From Parachlamydiaceae bacterium (GTDB lineage Bacteria > Chlamydiota > Chlamydiia > Chlamydiales > Parachlamydiaceae): a stretch of DNA of 14,624 nucleotides. The stretch covers positions 1 to 14,624 of the forward strand of contig JACDGH010000036.1 of assembly GCA_013815395.1 (NCBI GenBank). The letters are read 5' to 3'. This document shows positions 6,107 to 12,150 of the stretch, piece after piece; position 1 is the first letter of the stretch, and each line of letters starts with the position of its first letter. The notes under the pieces are model-generated. The model ran no database searches, had not been told where the DNA came from, and was given only the letters and a program-made list of their open reading frames with translations. Made by a program: the position numbers and the translations under genes.

Positions 6107-7792
6107 TCATCTAAGCATACCCCCCATGCCATCCTCTGGCTTACTCTCCATCCAATTTCCTTCTTGATGATGAGGCTTAAGTTTGTTTTCTTCATGACTA
6201 AACCAACTTTCTATGTTTGTTTCAGGGTGAGGAGAATTATTCATATTAGGCGTGTTAGGGCTCATGGAATTCATATCATTTTGCATTCGATTCATTTTGC
6301 AAGGCTTGGGCTTAACCTTTGTCATATTCATGCTTTGCTTTTCCCTATTCATATTGTTTTGCATTTTCATTCCCTGCATGGAGCTATCCATATTATCTTT
6401 AGCATGAATAGATTCTGCGACAGTGCCTGGAGGGTGCTGGTACCAACCTGGATCGGTATAACTAGTTAAATTATCTCTCACTTTAAAAATTGTAAACATG
6501 CCCCCCATTTCAATGACACCGAATGGTCCAGGACTACCCATAGGTGAGAGATTCGACGGGTATTTCATTTTAACTCCCATATCCATCTTTTCATTCGACC
6601 CGTACATTTCAAACATATCACCCATTCCGTTGATATTCATCAGACCCATAAAATCAGGAAAAAATTGCCTAATCCTTTCTTCAATACCTTGTTTATTTAT
6701 TCCTGTTAAGTTTGGTATATCATGCTGCATTTGATTCATTGTATGGTGTGATTTATGACAATGAATGGCCCAATCTCCTGGATTATCTGCAATGAGTTCA
6801 ATATCCCTTGTCTCTCCTGGAGCAACAAGGACTGTAACCTCACTATATTGAGCAGCTGGAGGAATTCTTTTACCCCCTCTTCTGGTCACTAAAAATTCAT
6901 GACCATGTAAATGAATGGGGTGAATACCCATCATTACATTTCCAAAACGAATGCGTACACGGTCGCCTGTTTTAACAACCAATGACTCAATCTTGGGATA
7001 TAAAGTGCTATTGAATGTAAAAAGATTAAAGTCGAGCATTTCAAATGGAATAGGGGTTTTGGCACCAAGGGGAATACGCCATTCATGTAAAAAGATGGCA
7101 AAATCACGATCAACAGGCGGATTATCACCATTTTTAGGGTGGATGATAAAAAACCCTTCCATACCCATTGCAATTTGAATCATTTCATCAGAATGTGGGT
7201 GATACATAAATGTACCATTTTGTTTCAGAGTAAACTCATATTTGAAGGTATCACCTGGTGGAATGGCCTTTTGATTTAAACCCGCTACCCCATCCATCCC
7301 ATTAGGTACATTAATACCATGCCAGTGAACGGATGTGGGTTCATTTAGTTTGTTGGTTACAAGAATTCTGACCCGATCTCCTTCGACAGCTTCAATCGTT
7401 GGACCTGGACTCGAACCGTTATAACCCCAGCAATTGACCCAGAATCCTGGGGCAAATTCTCTTTGAATTGGTTCTGCAATAAGGTGAAAGACTTTTATGT
7501 CCCCATCCATAATCCAAGTAAGAGAACCCACATTTGGAGTGATAACAGAAGGATATATAAGTACACCTTTAGGAGTTGTCTGCATTTTATTTTTATCGTT
7601 TTTATCAGAGTCTATCTGCATGTTGTCATGCATAGGCATCGTTGAATGATCCCTCTCCTGTATGGGTTTTATAACAGGTTTATTAGATTGATCCATTTTG
7701 GAATTGGGAGAATGCATGCTATGGTCTATTTGTCCATATAGCGAGAAGGAACATAGAAGTCCTATAAGAGTTAATATAGGGTAGGTTTTCAT
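6107..7792 (-). CDS. Periplasmic multicopper oxidase with Met-rich tail (copper tolerance)
   Basis: A copper-binding oxidase of 561 residues, expected to oxidise Cu(I) or organic donors with O2 in the periplasm. A signal peptide (MKTYPILTLIGLLCSFSLYG) is followed by a Met/His-rich segment (24-58). All four copper motifs are present: HWHG (156-159), HPH (198-200), HPIHLHG (291-297) and HCHKSHH (344-350), with M355 in place as the axial T1 ligand. The domains run from about 76 to 222 and 230 to 360. A third cupredoxin domain between them is not evident, so this looks like a short, two-domain form rather than the classical three-domain CopA. From about 458 the tail has some 15 methionines plus histidines and one cysteine, a probable copper-loading region. 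Its ATG overlaps the TGA of the TolC-type gene (ATGA), with AAGGAG 9 bases upstream, so the two are translationally coupled. It ends in TGA. Confidence 0.9.
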   Translation of the reverse strand: MKTYPILTLIGLLCSFSLYGQIDHSMHSPNSKMDQSNKPVIKPIQERDHSTMPMHDNMQIDSDKNDKNKMQTTPKGVLIYPSVITPNVGSLTWIMDGDIKVFHLIAEPIQREFAPGFWVNCWGYNGSSPGPTIEAVEGDRVRILVTNKLNEPTSVHWHGINVPNGMDGVAGLNQKAIPPGDTFKYEFTLKQNGTFMYHPHSDEMIQIAMGMEGFFIIHPKNGDNPPVDRDFAIFLHEWRIPLGAKTPIPFEMLDFNLFTFNSTLYPKIESLVVKTGDRVRIRFGNVMMGIHPIHLHGHEFLVTRRGGKRIPPAAQYSEVTVLVAPGETRDIELIADNPGDWAIHCHKSHHTMNQMQHDIPNLTGINKQGIEERIRQFFPDFMGLMNINGMGDMFEMYGSNEKMDMGVKMKYPSNLSPMGSPGPFGVIEMGGMFTIFKVRDNLTSYTDPGWYQHPPGTVAESIHAKDNMDSSMQGMKMQNNMNREKQSMNMTKVKPKPCKMNRMQNDMNSMSPNTPNMNNSPHPETNIESWFSHEENKLKPHHQEGNWMESKPEDGMGGMLR

Positions 7793-9207
7793 TCTGAAAC
7801 TCCTTCATCACAGTTACATTCATAGTTGCAAACATCTCCATTGACCTGAGAATAAACCAAGTAAAGTTTACCACCCAAAGCTTTATCAAGTTGGACTCTT
7901 GCCATCCAGTAATTGCGCAGAGACTTGTTATAATTACTGTAGGCTTGCAATTCTTGACGTTTATTTTCTATAAGACGATCAATCCCTAGTCCCATCACAT
8001 TATAAAGCTCTTCGGACAACTCTAAGATTTTGCTTTGCAGAGGAATAATATGAGCCCTGTAGTCAATAATGATACGTAGGTTATTCATAAGAAGCTTATG
8101 GGCTTCTCGAACCTCAGATAAAACTTGAATTTCTAAGGCAGCTAAGTGATCTTGAGCTTTTCTCAGTTCTGCATGAATTCGAAGACGATCAGCTTGTCCG
8201 TAATTGAAGATAGGGATCTCACCCGTGAAAGCCGGCCCAATAACATGAGTTCCATCAGGATCCTTTTCTCCGCCTATACCTATACGTCCCTGTGTGTAAA
8301 CCCACCATTGTTTAATGCCTAGCTTGCGATTTAAGCGAAGAACATCAAAGCGGGCAGCTTGTAAATCAAGTCTTTCGCTAAAAGCTACAGTTTCTAAACA
8401 TGCTAGAGGCAATCCACGATAATCAATTTCTGGTAAGTTTACAGAAACTTTCCATTGAATGTCTCCCCAAAAACCAAGCAATCTATTTAATTTTTCTTTT
8501 AAACGAATGATGTCATTTTGAATCCTTGCAATTTCTAATACCGCTTCAAGATATTTAGACTGGACCTGATGGAACTCAAGTTTGTTGACGTTTCCTATTT
8601 TTTCTTGTCTTAGAGCAAGTTCGTTATGGATACTTGATAATTCGACAATAGAATTAACATATTTAATATCTTGCTGTGCTGCTTGGAGTTCGTAAAAGGT
8701 TTGTTCGACTTCAAAAGCTAAATCAAGAATATTATTGGAGACCCTTAGTGTTGTTCGCTCAAGCTCTGCTTTAGCAACTTTTACGCGAAGAGGAATAAGA
8801 AACAGATCAATAAAACTTGAGGTGATCGTATATTCAATATTAGTTACCAAATCTTTTTTTTCTGGAAAACGAAAAATAAGATCAAAAGCTGGATTGGAAA
8901 AAAGGCCCGCTTCGACGAAATCAGCTTGTGCAATACCTATCTCTTCAAAAATTTCTTGAACCTTAGGATTGTTAAGAAGAGCTATTTGAACAGCTGAGTC
9001 AGCAGTTAATTCTTGCTGAAGAAGCATTTCAATGAGTTCGCATACCCGTTCATCTTTATAACATCCATGATTCCATTGAACCTGTTTGTCAATTCGACGT
9101 TCTATAGTTGAAGAAACACGGTGATCGTCCGGCCCCGGTATTTTTGTGCATCCAGAAAAACAACAGGATATTAATCCTAAAATCCACGTCGATTTGGATC
9201 TAATCAT
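7789..9207 (-). CDS. TolC-family outer-membrane efflux lipoprotein
   Basis: A 472-residue outer-membrane factor, the exit duct of tripartite efflux or type I export systems. The N-terminus MIRSKSTWILGLISCCFSGC has a lipobox-like FSGC, making C20 the likely lipidated residue, as in CusC/OprM-type members. Two OEP repeats are visible. The first starts around TADSAVQIALLNNPKVQEIFEEIG, has the long helix KVAKAELERTTLRVSNNILD and ends with an EKLNRLLG motif. The second starts at ACLETVAFSERLDLQAARFD and includes FTGEIPIFNYGQADRLR. Length fits the family. The ATG at 9207 has AAGG about 8 bases upstream. No membrane-fusion or RND/ABC pump gene is in the window, so its partner must be elsewhere or it serves the coupled oxidase. 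It heads a two-gene operon with the multicopper oxidase, suggesting copper handling. Confidence 0.88.
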   Translation of the reverse strand: MIRSKSTWILGLISCCFSGCTKIPGPDDHRVSSTIERRIDKQVQWNHGCYKDERVCELIEMLLQQELTADSAVQIALLNNPKVQEIFEEIGIAQADFVEAGLFSNPAFDLIFRFPEKKDLVTNIEYTITSSFIDLFLIPLRVKVAKAELERTTLRVSNNILDLAFEVEQTFYELQAAQQDIKYVNSIVELSSIHNELALRQEKIGNVNKLEFHQVQSKYLEAVLEIARIQNDIIRLKEKLNRLLGFWGDIQWKVSVNLPEIDYRGLPLACLETVAFSERLDLQAARFDVLRLNRKLGIKQWWVYTQGRIGIGGEKDPDGTHVIGPAFTGEIPIFNYGQADRLRIHAELRKAQDHLAALEIQVLSEVREAHKLLMNNLRIIIDYRAHIIPLQSKILELSEELYNVMGLGIDRLIENKRQELQAYSNYNKSLRNYWMARVQLDKALGGKLYLVYSQVNGDVCNYECNCDEGVSE

Positions 9208-9491
9208 TTACAGGACCTTTTTTATTGTTATCAGCGCGAAAACGCATTAGAGTTCTAGCAATACTTATTGATCCATTGCATTTATTTGTTCACATAAGAA
9301 CTCCATTGATCTTCTTGGCACATGAAATCAAAAAAATATTTACAAAGCAAGAACTAATGTACTGCGGCAATCAAGCCACTTATACCACCGTTTGCTATTG
9401 ATCTTTTGAATTTGTTGCTAGGTCATCCGATTGTTTAGAAATTTTTTTGGAAATTATGATGAAAGCAAAAAAAGATCATTTTCTGAAATCG
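9208..9491. other. Divergent intergenic region between TolC-type and CBS genes
   Basis: These bases must hold the promoter of the TolC/oxidase operon, but I could not find a convincing -35/-10 pair on the minus strand. Short open stretches on the minus strand (about 9338-9415) have no recognisable product. No repeat or RNA gene was seen. Confidence 0.4.
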
Positions 9492-9493
9492 TT

Positions 9494-9503
9494 GACAGAT
9501 GTA
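9494..9503. promoter_or_regulatory. Cop-box-like operator candidate
   Basis: GACAGATGTA fits the KACANNTGTA pattern bound by CopY/BlaI-type winged-helix repressors. It lies just upstream of the -35 of the CBS gene. The 9-mer TGTAAAATC starts in it (9500-9508) and recurs at 9517-9525 across the -35. The element is kept identically in the duplicated promoter at 5177. No CopY/BlaI gene is in the window, so the assignment is pattern-based. Confidence 0.35.
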
Positions 9504-9515
9504 AAATCATTGTCA

Positions 9516-9544
9516 TTGTAAAATCGAGATAAGTAGTCTATAGT
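9516..9544 (+). promoter_or_regulatory. Sigma70 promoter of the CBS-domain gene
   Basis: TTGTAA (9516-9521), a 17-base spacer and TATAGT (9539-9544), about 25 bases before the ATG at 9570. The same pair with the same spacing survives at 5199-5227. Confidence 0.55.
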
Positions 9545-9569
9545 CATTTTAACTAACAAAGGATTATAT

Positions 9570-10004
9570 ATGCCTCATTTAAAGCACCATGAAACTGTAA
9601 CTCACATCATGACCCCAAATCCTAAAACGATTCACTTAAAAACATCTCTTTCTGAAATTGGCAAACTTTTTTCAGAAGGAAAATTTCATCATTTGCCGGT
9701 TGTAGATGGAAAAGAGTTAATCGGGATTGTAAGTTATTTTGATTTGATTAGGGTTAGTTTTGAGCAGTCATTTGGCGTAAATGATAAACAGGCGGTATAC
9801 GCTGTTCTCGACAACACTTTAAATGTTTCTTCAATCATGACCCCAGACCCTCTTTGCATCCAGGAAGATGATACGATCCGAAATGCCGCAGATAAGCTTA
9901 CTACCGGCAGTTTCCATTCTCTTCCCGTCATCAACAAAGACCACGAGCTGGTTGGAATTATAACATCGAAAGATCTCATTAATTATCTCGTTAAACTTTA
10001 CTAA
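9570..10004 (+). CDS. Tandem CBS-domain protein
   Basis: A 144-residue stand-alone CBS pair (Bateman module), a cytosolic sensor that usually binds adenosyl nucleotides or other ligands. CBS1 spans about 9-65 (THIMTPNPKTIHLKTSLSEI to GKELIGIVSYFDLIRV) and CBS2 about 82-142 (SSIMTPDPLCIQEDDTIRNA to DHELVGIITSKDLINYL). No effector domain is attached. The ATG at 9570 has AAAGGA about 8 bases upstream and a good promoter before it. Such proteins are common in stress-response loci. Here the gene is transcribed away from the TolC/oxidase operon. A collapsed copy lies at 5250-5411, so the two copies bracket the NTF2-like/oxidase/TolC block. Confidence 0.92.
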   Translation: MPHLKHHETVTHIMTPNPKTIHLKTSLSEIGKLFSEGKFHHLPVVDGKELIGIVSYFDLIRVSFEQSFGVNDKQAVYAVLDNTLNVSSIMTPDPLCIQEDDTIRNAADKLTTGSFHSLPVINKDHELVGIITSKDLINYLVKLY

Positions 10005-10279
10005 CCTTTACTACGATACACCTTCCCAAACACCCTATCGGAAGGGCGCGGCAAAACCGATGCACTTCAGGGGCTTCTCCCAACGTAAATTATTTTTTTG
10101 CTATTGCTTACATTCTCAATCGGTAAGGGCTTATTCCATGCGCTAAGTATTAAAAATATAAATCCATTAGGCCTAAATGTGAGCGCACTTAGAAATCTGT
10201 ATATTTAATTATGATTGTAAATATTGCTATATAAAGTTATCGATAGAGAGATAAAGTCGAGTTTAAAAAACTCAAAAAA

Positions 10280-10665
10280 AATAGGAAAAAGATGAACGAT
10301 TACACAATTTATGCCCAAATTATTATCGCTGTTGCAATTGTCATTGTTTGGGTTTTTCGCTTTGATAACATCGTAATTGAATTTCATGATTACGGCATCC
10401 CAGATCTTGTAAGGAACATTATTGGGGCTATGAAAATTTCTCTGTCAACTCTATTGATTGTGGGGATTTGGTATCCCAATTTAGTTTTTATCCCAGCTCT
10501 TATGATGGCATTTCTAATGTTTTGCGCTCAGATAGCACATTTTAAAGCCGGCCATCCTCTTTACAAATATTTACCTTCATTGGGTTTGATGCTCTTATCC
10601 CTTTTTGTGGCTTATATTCATTCTGGAAGGATTTAATTTGATGACATTTTTTAAACTATATCTCA
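10280..10665 (+). repeat. Duplicated block, copy 1 (DoxX-like plus start of next gene)
   Basis: Homologous in the same orientation to about 11762-12150. It runs from the shared ribosome site (ATAGGAAAAAGATGAA) through the DoxX-like gene and the 4-base gap into TGACATTTTTTAA, the first codons of DUF2177. Homology stops after about codon eight of that gene. Confidence 0.8.
10292..10636 (+). CDS. DoxX-like membrane protein, copy 1
   Basis: A 114-residue inner-membrane protein of the DoxX-like superfamily, with four hydrophobic segments (about 5-22, 42-60, 64-83 and 94-111). The conserved core is DYGIPDLVRNIIGA plus IWYPNLVFIPALMMAF. DoxX-like proteins are small quinone- or redox-associated membrane proteins of uncertain reaction. 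The ATG at 10292 has AGGA 7 bases upstream. It opens a five-gene operon, with the DUF2177 gene following 4 bases after its stop. Its paralogue at 11774 shares 84 of 114 residues. Upstream (10005-10291) there is no gene and no strong promoter, only a GAGTTT-AAA-AAACTC palindrome (10259-10273) just before the ribosome site. Confidence 0.85.
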   Translation: MNDYTIYAQIIIAVAIVIVWVFRFDNIVIEFHDYGIPDLVRNIIGAMKISLSTLLIVGIWYPNLVFIPALMMAFLMFCAQIAHFKAGHPLYKYLPSLGLMLLSLFVAYIHSGRI

Positions 10666-11051
10666 TTTCTCTAATCGTTTTTTTTGCGATCGACCTATTT
10701 TGGTTAGGCATCATTGCTAAAAATCTTTATCGAACACAGATTGGCTTCATCATGTCTGATGAAGTGAGGTGGGGACCTGCCATCTTGTTCTACTGCTTAT
10801 ACATAGCCGGCCTTGTTTTTTTCGCCATATTGCCAGCCTTTAATGAAGGAAACTTGGTCTTAGCTCTTTTATATGGCGGATTTTTCGGTCTTGTATGCTA
10901 TGCGACCTATGATCTAACTAATCTTGCAACTCTTAAAGGGTGGCCGATGAAAATTGTGGTCTATGATCTTTTATGGGGCACTTTTATCTCCGGAGTAACC
11001 ACCCTTATCACTAGCTGGATAGGAAGTCATTGGAAAAACTATTTCGTATAG
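10641..11051 (+). CDS. DUF2177 family membrane protein
   Basis: A 136-residue inner-membrane protein with four hydrophobic segments. It is recognisable as DUF2177 from FFAIDLFWLGIIAKNLYRTQ, the central GFFGLVCYATYDLTNLATLK and GWPMKIVVYDLLWGTFIS. The function is unknown; family members are often next to DUF1295, FAD-oxidoreductase and cyclopropane-synthase-like genes in stress-induced lipid clusters. The start is the ATG at 10641 (MTFFKLYL); the frame extends 12 codons upstream, but these overlap the DoxX-like gene. These first eight codons are the same as those of the unrelated DUF1295 gene at 12123, showing that the upstream duplication runs into the gene. It is co-transcribed with the DoxX-like gene. 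Confidence 0.88.
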   Translation: MTFFKLYLISLIVFFAIDLFWLGIIAKNLYRTQIGFIMSDEVRWGPAILFYCLYIAGLVFFAILPAFNEGNLVLALLYGGFFGLVCYATYDLTNLATLKGWPMKIVVYDLLWGTFISGVTTLITSWIGSHWKNYFV

Positions 11052-11078
11052 GCTTAAATAGATTAAAATAGGAAGAAA

Positions 11079-11762
11079 ATGAAAAAAAAGAAGGTTCTAA
11101 TAGTTGAAGCTCATAGCGATGATTCTTGTATAAGTTTAGGCGGATTTCTTGAGAGATTTAAAGAAGATTATGAGTATCATTTTTTTCTTACAGCAGTTTC
11201 TAGTGTGAAGCTTCATCACGCAGGACTTGTGTCTAAAGAAGATAGAATTAAAGAATATGAAAATTTTATTAGTGCTTTTAATGGGATATGGCATCGCAAC
11301 GAGCATGTACCTTTTAACTTTGATTCCATATTAGATCGATTAGCTAGAAGACAGATAGTCTCGGCTATAGAACATGTAATTGATGAGGTCAAGCCAAATA
11401 TTTTAATTTGCCAAGGACCATCTTTTCATCACGATCATACCATAGTATATGAAGCTACAATTGCTGCAACACGTCCAACTGCGTGTTTTATACCTCAAGA
11501 AATATATGTAATGGAAAATCCAACTTACGTACATTCTATTGGTCCTTCAACCGATTTTAAACCTGATTTTTATTGCCAGCTTACACCCGATCAGATTGAA
11601 CAAAAATTAGAACGCTTTAAAATATGTTTCCCAAGTCAGATAAGAAATGGAAAAAAAAATTATCTTTCCATAGATGGCATTCGCAGTTTAGCTAGATATA
11701 GAGGAATCGAGGCCGGATGTGAATATGCTGAAGCGTTAAGAACTTATATTCGAATTATTTAA
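11079..11762 (+). CDS. PIG-L/LmbE family deacetylase
   Basis: A 227-residue soluble metal-dependent N-deacetylase-like enzyme. Family members hydrolyse N-acetyl groups from GlcNAc conjugates and related sugars. The zinc site is visible: AHSDD at 11-15 (usual PHPDD, with Ala and Ser in place of the prolines) and HHDH at 117-120 (usual HPDH). GPSFHHDHTIVYEATIAATR and the C-terminal FPSQI and EYAEALRTY segments are typical. No signal peptide is present. AGGAAG sits 5 bases before the ATG. The gene lies between the two members of a duplicated membrane-protein block, 27 bases after DUF2177 and 11 bases before the second DoxX-like gene, so it is part of the operon. By eye it is richer in A/T than its neighbours and may be a later insertion. 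The substrate cannot be told. Confidence 0.88.
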   Translation: MKKKKVLIVEAHSDDSCISLGGFLERFKEDYEYHFFLTAVSSVKLHHAGLVSKEDRIKEYENFISAFNGIWHRNEHVPFNFDSILDRLARRQIVSAIEHVIDEVKPNILICQGPSFHHDHTIVYEATIAATRPTACFIPQEIYVMENPTYVHSIGPSTDFKPDFYCQLTPDQIEQKLERFKICFPSQIRNGKKNYLSIDGIRSLARYRGIEAGCEYAEALRTYIRII

Positions 11763-12150
11763 TAAGGAAAAAGATGAATGACTATGCCGTGTATGCCCAA
11801 ATTTTTATAGCCACTATCATAGTCGTTTTGTGGGTTTCTCGCTTTGACAACGTCGTACTTGAATTTCATGAGTACGGCATTCCAGATCTTGTCAGGAACA
11901 TTGTTGGGGCGTTTCAAATTGTTCTATCAACTTTACTAATTGCAGGGATTTGGTATCCTAACTTAGTATTTTTTCCAGCACTTATGATGGCTTTTATAAT
12001 GTTTTGTGCACAGTTGGCTCATTTTAAAGCACATCACTCACTTTATCGATATTTAGCTTCATTTGGTATAATGCTTTTATGTCTTTTTGTAGCGTTTGTC
12101 CATTCAGGAAGTACTTAATTTTATGACATTTTTTAAGCTTTATCTATACA
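11762..12150 (+). repeat. Duplicated block, copy 2 (DoxX-like plus start of next gene)
   Basis: The second copy of the block at 10280-10665. It includes the ribosome site, the DoxX-like gene and the first eight codons of the DUF1295 gene. Confidence 0.8.
11774..12118 (+). CDS. DoxX-like membrane protein, copy 2
   Basis: A paralogue of the protein at 10292, with the same length (114) and 84 identical residues. Most changes are conservative and lie within membrane segments, so both copies appear to be under selection. The cores EYGIPDLVRNIVGA and IWYPNLVFFPALMMAF are intact. The ribosome site (AAGGAAAAAGATG) is the same as that of copy 1, and the homology carries on through the 4-base gap into the next gene's start. 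It probably partners with the DUF1295-DUF2878 protein, as copy 1 does with DUF2177. Confidence 0.85.
   Translation: MNDYAVYAQIFIATIIVVLWVSRFDNVVLEFHEYGIPDLVRNIVGAFQIVLSTLLIAGIWYPNLVFFPALMMAFIMFCAQLAHFKAHHSLYRYLASFGIMLLCLFVAFVHSGST

Noticed and set aside
6164..6734. Open stretches antisense to the multicopper oxidase and other genes.
   Set aside because: They mirror Met/His/Asn-rich coding sequence on the minus strand, have odd compositions and no ribosome sites or family resemblance.
9338..9415. Short minus-strand frame with several Trp/Lys/Arg residues upstream of the TolC-type gene, thought of as a transposase tail.
   Set aside because: About 25 codons, no recognisable motif, stops on both sides.
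10021..10045. CCTTCC...GGAAGG inverted repeat after the CBS gene as its terminator.
   Set aside because: Six pairs with a 13-base loop and no T run after it; too weak to list as a feature.
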